From Akkermansiaceae bacterium (lineage in GTDB: Bacteria > Verrucomicrobiota > Verrucomicrobiia > Verrucomicrobiales > Akkermansiaceae), in the NCBI GenBank assembly GCA_017798145.1, contig CP059069.1:62001-126000 (forward strand): a stretch of 64,000 bases of DNA. Direction: 5' to 3'. Shown piece after piece: positions 1 through 8,231 of this stretch. The translations under genes were made by a program, and so were the position numbers. The stretch's first letter is position 1, and each line of letters opens with the position of its first letter. The notes beneath the pieces are model-generated. The model searched no databases, was not told the DNA's origin, and saw only the letters and a program-made list of their open reading frames with translations.

Positions 1-335
1 AGGTAGGTGATGGCCACGACGACCAGGGCGAAGGCGATGGGAGCCGAGTGGGGTTCGAGCCAGGGGATGGCGGCGATCCAGGGCTGGATATGGCCGGAGA
101 GGGCGGCGCCGCCGAAGGCGCCGGAGAGTACGCCGACAAGAGTGATGCCGATCTGGACGGAGCTGAGGAATCGCTCCGGATTTCCGAGAAGTACGAGTGC
201 CTGCCTGGCGCCTACGCTTCCTTCGTCGGCGAGTTGGCGGAGCCTGGCTTTCCGGGCTGAGACAAGCGCGATCTCTGTCATGGCGAAAACACCGTTGAAG
301 ACGAGAAGGACAAGGATGAGGATTACTTCGATCAT
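1..335 (-). CDS. CNNM/DUF21-domain membrane protein (CorC/HlyC-type), partial
   Basis: The reverse strand opens with MIEVILILVLLVFNGVFAM and continues TEIALVSARKARLRQLADEG, then about 60 more residues before the window edge. This is the start of the DUF21/CNNM transmembrane domain: a first hydrophobic helix, a conserved FxxTEIAL-type element and a basic RKxRL turn. Family members are inner-membrane proteins with CBS and CorC_HlyC domains downstream, linked to Mg/Co homeostasis; those parts lie outside the window. The start is the ATG read from 335; I see no convincing ribosome binding site. The family call is firm; the ion handled is not known. Confidence 0.85.
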   Translation of the reverse strand, partial: MIEVILILVLLVFNGVFAMTEIALVSARKARLRQLADEGSVGARQALVLLGNPERFLSSVQIGITLVGVLSGAFGGAALSGHIQPWIAAIPWLEPHSAPIAFALVVVAITY

Positions 336-519
336 TGGAGCGGCGGAGTCCGGAAGGAAAAATTGGAAAACACCACGGGGGGCATTACGCGGAGCCACGC
401 GGGAATGCAACTTGTTTGCGAAAAATTCGCGGAATGCCCGGGTGGGCGCGCGCTGCGGAGCCAATCACGGCGCCGGGCCTCATCGGGCGCCCAGCGCGTT
501 TCTTTGAGGGGATCCTATC

Positions 520-1197
520 CTACTGGCCGGCCAGCGGCGTCAGCTCGATCTTGCGGAACTCGACTTCCGAGCCTTCTGCCTGGATGGCGATCCTGCCCTT
601 GGTGGCGGTGGCGTTGGTGCCGTGGTTGACGAGGTCGCCGTTCACGTGGACGATGATCTCTGCTCCACGCGCCTCGATGGTCATGGTGTTCCATTCGCCG
701 ACGGGTTTTTCGGAACCGTCGGTTAGGTTGAGGATCTGTCGGGCGTCTTCCTTCGCGCCGCCGAATTTCTGGCCTTCCTTGTGCGGGCGGCGTTTCTCCA
801 TGTCCGGAACCTCTATGTTCTCCTGGATGCACCAGAAGTCCCCTGCGCTCTTGTGGGCCATCTGAACCTCGATGGACTGCGGGAACATGTCGTAGAGCGC
901 ACGAGGCTTGGAGGCGTGGATGAGGACACCGCAGTTGCCGGGCTTATCGGAGAAACGGTATTCCACGGTGAGCTTGTAGTCGGAAAATTCCTTGTCGGTG
1001 ATCAGGTGTCCGCCGGGGCTGCCGAGCGAGACGAGCAGCCCGTCGCGGACGGTGAAGCTCGGGTTCTTGTCCTCCTTGTCGTCGGCTGCGGGGACATCCG
1101 CATGCCATCCATCGAGGTTTTGCCCGTTGAACAGGGCGATGGGCTCGGCGGCATGAAGGGCGGCGGCGGACAACAGGAATACTCTCAGGAATTTCAT
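520..1197 (-). CDS. Secreted DUF1080 (3-keto-disaccharide hydrolase-like) protein
   Basis: This 225-residue protein starts with a signal peptide (MKFLRVFLLSAAALHAAEP, cleavage likely after HAA) and continues with the DUF1080 hallmark IALFNGQNLDGWH. Further family features are GNCGVLIHA, IEVQM, GEWNTMTIEARG, the HVNGDLVN turn and GRIAIQAEGSEVEFRKIEL near the end. The fold is a concanavalin-like jelly roll; members act on 3-keto-glycosides or as carbohydrate-binding modules and are abundant in Verrucomicrobiota and Planctomycetes. A longer reading frame exists upstream, but the ATG at 1197 starts the signal peptide. It appears to be a single-gene unit, convergent with nothing obvious. Family certain, substrate unknown. 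Confidence 0.88.
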   Translation of the reverse strand: MKFLRVFLLSAAALHAAEPIALFNGQNLDGWHADVPAADDKEDKNPSFTVRDGLLVSLGSPGGHLITDKEFSDYKLTVEYRFSDKPGNCGVLIHASKPRALYDMFPQSIEVQMAHKSAGDFWCIQENIEVPDMEKRRPHKEGQKFGGAKEDARQILNLTDGSEKPVGEWNTMTIEARGAEIIVHVNGDLVNHGTNATATKGRIAIQAEGSEVEFRKIELTPLAGQ

Positions 1198-1313
1198 GAT
1201 GAGTATGTTCGCGCCTCCTTCCGCGCCGGGCAAACGAAAACCGCAGCGACCCGGGCTTTGGAAGAAATATGGTGGCGCGGTGGGCGGGGAGCGGGCAGCT
1301 TAGCTGCGGAAAC

Positions 1314-2174
1314 ATGGAGAACATCACTTTTCTGAGCGTGAACGTGGCCTACGGTGCGGCTCTGGCGTTGCTTGTGCTCGCGGCGCTCTTTCGGCAGCGG
1401 CTCGCCGCAGGCAGGCCGGCCGGGGAGCCTCCGGCGCATCCTGCCGGCAAGGTGGCGGTTTGGCCTTACCGGGGGCTGGACTTGCTCGGCTTCCTGATGG
1501 TGATCGGGGTGTTTTACATGATGGCCGCCCTCAATGCCGTCGCCGGGGATTCGGATGCCGCACCGAAGATCAATGCGGTGGCCGTGGCTTTCTCCATCGG
1601 GTTCCAGTTTTTCATGGCGGGGATTGTCATCATCGTGGTGATCGGGCGGGTGAATCCTGTGGCATGGCTGGGGCTGGCATGGAAGAAATGGCCGATGGCT
1701 TTCCTGATCGCGCCGATGGCCGTGGTGTCCATGTGGGTTCTCTTCGCGGGGCTGCAGGTGGCGGGTTACATGGATCTGCTCGACAAGCTCGGGGTGGAAA
1801 AGGTCCAGGATACGGTGACCATGTTCCAGACCGAGAAGGACATCGTGGTGTTGGTTCTGCTGGCTGTTGCGGCAGCCTTGGTTGCTCCGATCTGTGAGGA
1901 AATCGTTTTTCGAGGTTACCTCTATCCGGTGGCGAAAAAGTATGCCGGGCCATGGGTCGCCGCGCTGGCCACGGCGCTGATTTTCTCCGCAGCGCACGGC
2001 AGTTTCTCGGCGCTGCTGCCGCTCTTTGCCTTTGGTCTCGCGCTGGTGGCGATCTATGAGTTCACAGGGTCGATCTGGGCGCCGATGGCAGTGCATTTCC
2101 TTTTCAACAGCGCGACGGTGGCGGCACAGTTCTACATTCGCTTCGCGGATATCGATGTGAAAGCGCTGCAATGA
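1314..2174 (+). CDS. CPBP-family intramembrane metalloprotease
   Basis: This 286-residue polytopic membrane protein has at least six hydrophobic segments. The C-terminal half carries the CPBP (Abi/Rce1-like) signature: CEEIVFRGYLYP with the EExxxR glutamates near residues 195-196, then FSAAHGSFSALLPLFAFGLAL with the metal-binding His, and a final VHFLFNSA with a third His motif. Members are predicted zinc endopeptidases in the inner membrane. I chose the ATG at 1314 because the 15 upstream in-frame residues are not hydrophobic. The stop overlaps the thiL start by ATGA at 2171-2174, so the two are co-translated. Confidence 0.87.
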   Translation: MENITFLSVNVAYGAALALLVLAALFRQRLAAGRPAGEPPAHPAGKVAVWPYRGLDLLGFLMVIGVFYMMAALNAVAGDSDAAPKINAVAVAFSIGFQFFMAGIVIIVVIGRVNPVAWLGLAWKKWPMAFLIAPMAVVSMWVLFAGLQVAGYMDLLDKLGVEKVQDTVTMFQTEKDIVVLVLLAVAAALVAPICEEIVFRGYLYPVAKKYAGPWVAALATALIFSAAHGSFSALLPLFAFGLALVAIYEFTGSIWAPMAVHFLFNSATVAAQFYIRFADIDVKALQ

Positions 2175-3049
2175 GCCTGCTGTCAGAGACCGGCGAGGAT
2201 GCCTTGATCGAGAGGCTGGTGCGGCTGGTGCCGACGCACCAGGGAGCCGGGGGGCCCGGTGATGACTGTGCGGTGGTGGACACCGGCGGCGGCAGGCTCA
2301 TCCTGCTCAAGGCGGACGGGTTGGTGGAGGGCGTGCATTTCCTCAAAACCGCCGACTCTGAGGCCGTCGGCTGGAAGGCGGTGGCGCGGGTGATTTCGGA
2401 TTTCGCGGCGATGGGTGGGGTGGCGGAGCGTTTCCTGGTGACGCTGGCCCTACCGGGGGCGATGGAGCTTTCCTGGATCGAGGGGGTTTACAGGGGGATG
2501 GGAAAATGTATGGAAACGTACGGGGCGAATCTGGTGGGCGGGGAGACCTGCAGGGTGCCGGATGGATCGGCGGCGGTGCTTTCCATCGCGGCGACAGGTT
2601 CCGTGGGGCGCGAGAAAATCGTGCTGCGCTCCGGAGGAATGCCGGGTGACTGCCTTTGGGTGACGGGGCGGCTGGGCGGATCTCTTGCCGGGAAGCACCT
2701 GGCGTTTTCCCCGAGGGTGGAGGAGGCGCAATGGATCGCAGAAAGGATGGCCGCGACCGCGATGATGGATGTTTCCGACGGGCTCGCGAAGGATTTGCCG
2801 AGGCTGGCGAAGGCATCCGGCTGCGGTTTCCTGTTGGAGATGGCCGATGTTCCGCTGACGCAAGGCTGCACGCTGGAGCAGGGGCTTTGCGATGGGGAGG
2901 ACTTCGAGCTGCTCTTCGCCGCTCCGGCGGATGCGGTGGCCGGGGGATGGGAACAGCGATTCCCGGGGCTGGAACTCACACGCATCGGGCGGCTGGTGGC
3001 GGCGGGGGAAGGGCAGTCGCTCGCCGGAGGCTGGGATCACTTTTCCTGA
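2171..3049 (+). CDS. thiL: Thiamine-monophosphate kinase
   Basis: This 292-residue ThiL phosphorylates thiamine monophosphate to the pyrophosphate cofactor. It starts MSLLSETGEDALIERL and shows the AIR-synthase-like nucleotide and metal site GPGDDCAVVD, the LLKADGLVEGVHF loop, WKAVARVISDFAAMGG, GGETCR and the late MMDVSDGLAKDL motif followed by CDGEDFELLF. All expected aspartates are visible and the length is typical. It overlaps the upstream CPBP protease gene by four bases (ATGA) and ends 6 bp before the convergent gene at 3056. Confidence 0.95.
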   Translation: MSLLSETGEDALIERLVRLVPTHQGAGGPGDDCAVVDTGGGRLILLKADGLVEGVHFLKTADSEAVGWKAVARVISDFAAMGGVAERFLVTLALPGAMELSWIEGVYRGMGKCMETYGANLVGGETCRVPDGSAAVLSIAATGSVGREKIVLRSGGMPGDCLWVTGRLGGSLAGKHLAFSPRVEEAQWIAERMAATAMMDVSDGLAKDLPRLAKASGCGFLLEMADVPLTQGCTLEQGLCDGEDFELLFAAPADAVAGGWEQRFPGLELTRIGRLVAAGEGQSLAGGWDHFS

Positions 3050-3055
3050 GATCGT

Positions 3056-3988
3056 TCAGGGGGCGCCCTCAGCGGGTGCAGCCTGGAGGAGAGACTTGAA
3101 TTCGTCAGTCCACTTCGGGGCATCCTCATGGGTGAGGTTTTCCTGGATGTGGGCGAGCATGCGCAGGGCGGCGCCGCGCTCGTCGCCATACCTGAAGAGA
3201 TCTTTTTCCGCATCCCACCTCAGCCTCGGAAGCGTCTCGGAAACGAACTTCACGTAGGCCGGCCCTTGCTGTCCTGCCTTTCCTTTGCCGTCCCCGGAGC
3301 TGTCCCATGTGTCCAGAAGGGTGCTTTCCTGAACCATGCGCTTTTTCCATGCATCGCTCAGGGAGGCAAGGCGGTCGGAGCGGCGCAGCGGCGGCAGGAT
3401 TACCTGCTCGTAGACCGCCGCGATGGGGATGGGGGAGGGCGGCCATTGCTCCGCCTTGACCCCGTTGATGTCGTAGGCACGTGCGAAGACGCTGCCGGTG
3501 CCCGGTTGCTGCAGGACGTTCCGGTGCTTGGTGAAATCCTCCGCCTGGGAGACGATGGATTCAAGCACCCTGGATGCCTCCGCAGCCAGCTTGTCGCGAT
3601 CCGGATCCTCGGAGGCGGCCTCCAGCGTGAGCACCAGCCAACGGAGCTGCTGGCGGAGGGCTTCCCGGAAATCCTTGTCGGAAAAAACCTCCGCGTTCCT
3701 TTTTTTCCACTCGCGGAAATCGGCTCCCTTCTTCTGCATTTCCTCAAAGTTCACCTTCTCCTCGCATTTCAGATAGAGATCCATCGCCGCATCATCGCTT
3801 GCCATGGCACTGCGGTATGCCGAGATGGCCGTGCGGAAGCGCGCATCGACCTTGGAACTGGCCTCCTCGCTGATTTTTTCGAGCCGTTCCAGGAGCGCCT
3901 CGCGGTCGGAATTGCTGAGCTTCTGGGCGGAGGCCGTGTGGCAGCATGCGGCAAGCAGAAGCAATAGCTTGAGTGGGTTCATTTCCAT
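3056..3988 (-). CDS. Hypothetical secreted protein
   Basis: This 310-residue protein starts MEMNPLKLLLLLAACCHTASAQ, a clear signal peptide with likely cleavage after ASA (the ATG at 3982 is an equally plausible start). The mature part is charged and mainly helical, with repeated E/K/R-rich stretches (SDREALLERLEKISEEAS, WKKRNAEVF) and a WPPSPIPIAAVYEQVILPPLR segment in the middle. I recognise no enzymatic motif. It probably functions in the periplasm. It converges with thiL with a 6-bp gap. Confidence 0.7.
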   Translation of the reverse strand: MEMNPLKLLLLLAACCHTASAQKLSNSDREALLERLEKISEEASSKVDARFRTAISAYRSAMASDDAAMDLYLKCEEKVNFEEMQKKGADFREWKKRNAEVFSDKDFREALRQQLRWLVLTLEAASEDPDRDKLAAEASRVLESIVSQAEDFTKHRNVLQQPGTGSVFARAYDINGVKAEQWPPSPIPIAAVYEQVILPPLRRSDRLASLSDAWKKRMVQESTLLDTWDSSGDGKGKAGQQGPAYVKFVSETLPRLRWDAEKDLFRYGDERGAALRMLAHIQENLTHEDAPKWTDEFKSLLQAAPAEGAP

Positions 3989-4183
3989 AGGACTACTCCC
4001 ACCTGCCTATCCCGCCAAGCACGAAGCTAGCGAGCCTTGGGCAGGCTTCCTGCAACGGGGAGGATGCCGCAACCACCGATTGCTAGCATGATCACGGACC
4101 AGGGGTTTTTTGCTTCGGTGATTTTCGTGCTGGCCAATGTTTGGGGTTCCTGATATTTCAGTTTTACGTAAACAAAAAACGAT

Positions 4184-4372
4184 ATGATGAAGATGATTTT
4201 TGCGACAGTGGCATTGTGCATGGCGGGCATGACGGTTTCCTGCAGGGTGAACCCGCCCCTCGATCCCATGACCATGAAACCTTCCTGCAAATGCTGCCCG
4301 GAAAATTACAGGCACGGCTACACTTCGGCTTGCGGGAAGTGCGAAGACGGCGCGATTGTCGGCTCGAAATGA
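4184..4372 (+). CDS. Small Cys-rich lipoprotein candidate
   Basis: This 62-residue ORF starts MMKMIFATVALCMAG and has a lipobox-like MTVSC, followed by a short mature peptide carrying CKCCPEN and CGKCEDG clusters. These four or five cysteines in CxCC and CxxC arrangements resemble small metal-binding or disulfide-rich periplasmic proteins. The stop overlaps the hisA start (ATGA at 4369-4372), which suggests translation of this reading frame and coupling to hisA. I do not recognise a family. Confidence 0.55.
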   Translation: MMKMIFATVALCMAGMTVSCRVNPPLDPMTMKPSCKCCPENYRHGYTSACGKCEDGAIVGSK

Positions 4373-5136
4373 GCTGCCGCTTCCGCCCCTGCATCGACCT
4401 CCACGGGGGAAAGGTGAAACAGATCGTAGGCGGCAGCTTGCGCGATGATGGTTCGGCCCCCAAGGAGAATTTCGTCTCCGAGCATCCGCCCGCATGGTTT
4501 GCCGGGAAATTCCGTGAGGATCGCCTCATGGGTGGCCATGTGATCATGCTCGGTAAGGGCAATGAGGCCGCCGCAGCCGAGGCGCTTGCCGCCTGGCCGG
4601 GCGGTATGCAGATCGGTGGCGGCATCCATGCGGGGAACGCGGCGGAATGGATCGACGCCGGTGCCAGCCATGTCATCGTCACTTCCGCGCTGTTCAGCGC
4701 GGAGGGGGAATTTCTCCCGGATTCGCTGGCGGCCCTCGTCGCCGCAGTGGGTGCCGGGAAACTGGTCATCGACCTTTCATGCCGCCGCACCGCATCCGGC
4801 TGGACGGTTGCGATGAACCGCTGGCAGACGCTCACGGACATGGATGTGACTGCGGAAACACTCGATCTCCTGCTGCCCTCCTGTGCCGAATTCCTGATCC
4901 ATGCCGCCGATGTCGAAGGGCTTTGCGGCGGGATTGATGAGGATCTCGTGGGGCTGTTGGGTGGCTGGGGGAAATGCCCGGTAACCTACGCCGGCGGAGC
5001 CGCCACGATGGCGGACGTGGAGCTTGTGGCCTGGAAGGGCAGGGGGCTTGTCGACGTCACGGTGGGCAGTGCCCTGGATCTTTTCGGAGGCAGCGGCATC
5101 CGCTACGCCGATCTCGTGGCGATGAACCGCGCCTGA
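4369..5136 (+). CDS. hisA: Phosphoribosylformimino-AICAR ribotide isomerase, eukaryotic-type HisA
   Basis: This 255-residue TIM-barrel isomerase catalyses the ProFAR to PRFAR step of histidine synthesis. It starts MSCRFRPCIDLHGGKVKQIV with the catalytic Asp at about residue 10; the second expected aspartate is near residue 135 in LVIDLSCRR. Segments such as NFVSEHPPAWFAGKFRED, GGHVIMLGKGNE and IHAADVEGLCGGIDEDL match the plant and fungal (His6-like) version of the enzyme rather than the usual bacterial HisA (MIIPAIDL...). The start overlaps the stop of the small upstream ORF. No other his gene is nearby. Confidence 0.85.
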   Translation: MSCRFRPCIDLHGGKVKQIVGGSLRDDGSAPKENFVSEHPPAWFAGKFREDRLMGGHVIMLGKGNEAAAAEALAAWPGGMQIGGGIHAGNAAEWIDAGASHVIVTSALFSAEGEFLPDSLAALVAAVGAGKLVIDLSCRRTASGWTVAMNRWQTLTDMDVTAETLDLLLPSCAEFLIHAADVEGLCGGIDEDLVGLLGGWGKCPVTYAGGAATMADVELVAWKGRGLVDVTVGSALDLFGGSGIRYADLVAMNRA

Positions 5137-5166
5137 GCGAAACGCCGGAAAATCGGCGATGCAGGC

Positions 5167-5194
5167 TTGTCAAGCGGCGGTGGATTCCTAGGGT
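5167..5194 (+). promoter_or_regulatory. Candidate sigma70-type promoter upstream of tkt
   Basis: A TTGTCA -35-like box at 5167-5172 and TAGGGT at 5189-5194 are separated by 16 bp, about 40 bp upstream of the transketolase start. The -35 is good and the -10 is weak. This is inferred from consensus only. Confidence 0.3.
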
Positions 5195-5232
5195 ATCCGC
5201 TCTTCTCCGGCAGATGAACCGCCGGGGATCCC

Positions 5233-7218
5233 ATGCACTTTATGAACACGACCGCACTATCCACCGCCGCCAACGAAGCCCGCGGCCTCGCCATGGACGC
5301 CATCCACGCCTGCAACTCCGGCCACCTCGGCCTTCCGCTAGGCTGCGCCGAAATCGGTGCCGTCCTCTTCGGCCAGGGCATGAATTTCAACCCGGACGCC
5401 CCGCGCTGGCTCAACCGCGACCGCTTCATCCTCTCCGCAGGCCACGGCTCCATGTTCCTCTACGGCTGGCTCCACCTCTCCGGATACAAGGTTTCCAAGG
5501 ACGATGTCGCATCCTTCCGCAAGCTCCACTCCATCACCCCGGGCCACCCCGAATATCATGAAACACCCGGAGTGGAGGCCACCACCGGCCCGCTCGGGCA
5601 GGGCATCGCGAATGCCGTCGGCTTCGCCATCTCCGGGAAACGCGCCGCCGCGAAGTTCAACACCGCCGATCACACACTCTTCGACCACCACGTCATCGCC
5701 CTCCACGGCGACGGCTGCCTCCAGGAGGGCGTTGCCAAGGAGGCCATCGCCTTCGCAGGCCACAACGCCCTCGACAACCTCATCCTCATCTACGATTCCA
5801 ACGACGTCACCCTCGACGCCATGGCGGATCTCACACAGAGCGAGGACGCGAAGATGTATTTCGAGTCGCAGCAATGGGATGCCGTGGAAATCGACGGCAA
5901 CGATCTCGCCGCCGTCGCCGAAGCCCTCAAGGCCGCCAAGGCAAACAACAACGGCAGGCCCAAGGTCATCATTGCCAAGACCCTGATCGGGAAAGGCATT
6001 CCGGAAGTCGCCGGCACAGCCAAGGCACACGGCGAGGGCGGCGCGAAATTCATCGCAGAAGCCCGCGCCGGGCTCGGCCTTCCCGCCGATGAGCACTTCT
6101 TCGTCTCCGAGGGAACGAAGGCCTTCTTCGCCGAGCGGAAAGAAACCCAGGCGAAGGCCTTCGCCGAGTGGCAGGCCACCTACGACGCATGGGCCAAGGC
6201 GAATCCGGAACTCTCGGAAGAACTCTCGCAAGGTGTTGCTTCCACGGTTCCCACGGATCTTTCCGGAATGATCGCCACCTTCCCAGCCGACTACAAGGAC
6301 GCCACCCGCTCCGCCGGCTCGAAGGTCATCAACGATGTGGCAAAGGCCATGCCGCAGTTCCTCACCGGCAGTGCCGATCTCTTCGGCTCCACGAAAAACT
6401 ACCTCTCGGGCGAGGGTGATTTCTCCGCAAAAAACCCGCTGGGCCGCAACATCTGGTTTGGCATCCGGGAGCACGCCATGGGCGCGATCTGCAACGGCAT
6501 CGCCTACGATGGCATCTTCCGCGCCAGCGGTGCGACCTTCTGCGTCTTCGCCGACTACGTCCGCCCCGCGATCCGCCTCGCCGCGCTTTCCGGGCTGCCC
6601 GTGAGCTTCATCTTCACCCACGACTCCGTCGGAGTCGGCGAGGACGGCCCGACCCACCAGCCGGTGGAAACGGTCAGCGGCCTCCGCGTGATCCCCGGCC
6701 TCGATGTCATCCGCCCCGGCGATGCGGAGGAAACCGCCGGCGCCTTCATCGCCGCGATGCACCGCACCGACGGCCCGAGCGCCCTCATCCTAACCCGCCA
6801 GGCCATCCCGATGCAGAATTCCGTCTCCGCCCAGGAGCGCCGCGACGGCGTGCTGCGGGGCGGCTATGTCCTCGTGAAGGAAACCGAAGCCCTCACAACC
6901 ATCCTCATCGGCACCGGCTCGGAGCTCCAGCATTGTGTCGAGGCCGCCAAGCAACTCGGCGGCGGAGTCCGCGTCGTCTCCATGCCCTGCACCGAGCGCT
7001 TCGACCGCCAGTCCGCCGAATACAAGGAAAGCATCCTTCCGAAATCCTGCACCAAGCGCATCGCCATCGAGGCCGGTGTCACCGATCTCTGGTGGAAATA
7101 CGTCGGCACCGAAGGCAAGGCGCTCGGTATCGACCGCTTTGGCATCAGCGCCCCGGGCGATGTGGTGATGAAAGAACTCGGCATGACCGCCGCAGACGTC
7201 GCCGCCGCCGCCAGGTAA
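5233..7218 (+). CDS. tkt: Transketolase
   Basis: This 661-residue thiamine-diphosphate enzyme transfers two-carbon units in the pentose phosphate pathway. Visible features are the N-terminal [12 protein letters not shown] and [13 protein letters not shown], the TPP-binding stretch with [10 protein letters not shown] and [10 protein letters not shown], the central pyrimidine domain ([37 protein letters not shown]) and a C-terminal transketolase domain. Length is standard. Another in-frame ATG at 5242 could be the true start. It stands alone between hisA and a strong terminator, with a candidate promoter just upstream. Confidence 0.96.
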   Translation: MHFMNTTALSTAANEARGLAMDAIHACNSGHLGLPLGCAEIGAVLFGQGMNFNPDAPRWLNRDRFILSAGHGSMFLYGWLHLSGYKVSKDDVASFRKLHSITPGHPEYHETPGVEATTGPLGQGIANAVGFAISGKRAAAKFNTADHTLFDHHVIALHGDGCLQEGVAKEAIAFAGHNALDNLILIYDSNDVTLDAMADLTQSEDAKMYFESQQWDAVEIDGNDLAAVAEALKAAKANNNGRPKVIIAKTLIGKGIPEVAGTAKAHGEGGAKFIAEARAGLGLPADEHFFVSEGTKAFFAERKETQAKAFAEWQATYDAWAKANPELSEELSQGVASTVPTDLSGMIATFPADYKDATRSAGSKVINDVAKAMPQFLTGSADLFGSTKNYLSGEGDFSAKNPLGRNIWFGIREHAMGAICNGIAYDGIFRASGATFCVFADYVRPAIRLAALSGLPVSFIFTHDSVGVGEDGPTHQPVETVSGLRVIPGLDVIRPGDAEETAGAFIAAMHRTDGPSALILTRQAIPMQNSVSAQERRDGVLRGGYVLVKETEALTTILIGTGSELQHCVEAAKQLGGGVRVVSMPCTERFDRQSAEYKESILPKSCTKRIAIEAGVTDLWWKYVGTEGKALGIDRFGISAPGDVVMKELGMTAADVAAAAR

Positions 7219-7240
7219 GCGCAACACGACCCTTCCCATC

Positions 7241-7276
7241 CCCCCTGTGGCCTACTGCCGCAGGGGGGATTTTTCC
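7241..7276 (+). terminator. Rho-independent terminator after tkt
   Basis: A GC-rich inverted repeat, CCCCCTGTGG and CCGCAGGGGG with a 7-nt loop, is followed by a short T-rich run (ATTTTTCC). It lies 22 bp after the transketolase stop. Confidence 0.85.
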
Positions 7277-7339
7277 TTGGCACGGATGGCACTCCGTGCC
7301 CTCCGGAAATGGTTGCGGACAGCTCATGGAAGGTCGCGC

Positions 7340-7500
7340 CCGACTGCCAAGCAGTTTTCCCATTATGCGAATGTGGGTGTGGAGGAGCTGGATGCGAAGA
7401 AGCTGACCCCGCTGCTGAAGCTGAAGTATCATGACTCCATCCCGGATGCGGTGAAGGATCTAGGCGTGCCTGCGGAGATCGCGGAAACGAGGCGAAATTT
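7340..7500 (+). pseudogene. Fragment of a type I restriction enzyme R subunit (HsdR C-terminus)
   Basis: Within a small open frame (7247-7528) the stretch beginning FSHYANVGVEELDAKKLTPL and continuing through LKLKYHDSIPDAVKDLG matches the extreme C-terminal region of EcoEI-type HsdR proteins, where the pattern VDELDxxKLTPLLxLKYHxSIxDAVxDLG is characteristic. The rest of hsdR and any hsdS or hsdM are missing, and the frame continues into unrelated residues. It is most simply the remnant of a lost restriction system. The frame itself begins inside the tkt terminator, so expression is unlikely. Confidence 0.6.
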
Positions 7501-7670
7501 ATGGATAAGGGTGTGGTCGAGGGCTTGATGGCGCTCAAGTGGGTTGCTTGAGCGGAGCTGTTTTGCGCGGAATGGTTGTGAGCAAAGGAGTCGCGGCGCA
7601 AAGCTGGCCCTGCGTTCCGGGCTTTTTTCCTCGCAGCCCGTGGCTTTGCGCTTAGGCTTTGGGCAAACCT

Positions 7671-8213
7671 ATGGAACGCAGGGAACTGTTGAAAATCATG
7701 GCGATGACATTCGGGGGAAGTGTCGCACTTCCGGAAAGCGCCTTTGCAAAAATGGGCGAGCCTTTCGATCCGAACGAACTGGATTTTTTCAGGCCCGCCG
7801 AGCGGCAGCAGGTGGCGATCCTGGCCGAGGCGATCATTCCGAAGACCGATACGCCCGGCGCGATCGAGGCCGGGGTGCCGGGCTGGATCGAGGTCATCGT
7901 GAGGGATTGCCTCGAACCGGGTGCGCAGGCGCTCATCAAGGAAGGCCTGCCGAAAACCATGATGTCTTGCGCCAAGGAAAAAGGCGCAGGTCTCGGCGAT
8001 CTTCTGCCCGAAAAGCAGGTGGAGTTTCTCAACGAATACAATGCCGGGGGCGGGAAGCAGGCGGAGTTCCTCCAGAAGTTCAAGGAGCTTGCGAAATTCT
8101 GCTACGTGAACTCCGAGGTCGGCGCCACGCAGGCCTTCGATTACCAGCTGGTGCCCGGGAAATGGGTGCCGGACATGCCGCTCGAAGCGGGCATGAAACC
8201 CTCCCCCATGTAA
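7671..8213 (+). CDS. Gluconate 2-dehydrogenase subunit 3-family protein
   Basis: This 180-residue protein starts MERRELLKIMAMTFGGSVAL, a twin-basic, hydrophobic Tat-like export signal, then shows LDFFRPAERQQVAILAEAIIPKTDTPGA, the signature of the Gluconate_2-dh3 family. These proteins partner a GMC-type flavoprotein and help its export. The gene directly upstream of a GMC oxidoreductase gene (18-bp gap) fits that role. An in-frame TTG at 7659 is possible but the ATG at 7671 starts the signal better. Confidence 0.88.
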   Translation: MERRELLKIMAMTFGGSVALPESAFAKMGEPFDPNELDFFRPAERQQVAILAEAIIPKTDTPGAIEAGVPGWIEVIVRDCLEPGAQALIKEGLPKTMMSCAKEKGAGLGDLLPEKQVEFLNEYNAGGGKQAEFLQKFKELAKFCYVNSEVGATQAFDYQLVPGKWVPDMPLEAGMKPSPM

Positions 8214-8231
8214 CCCGAAATTTTTCCAAAC

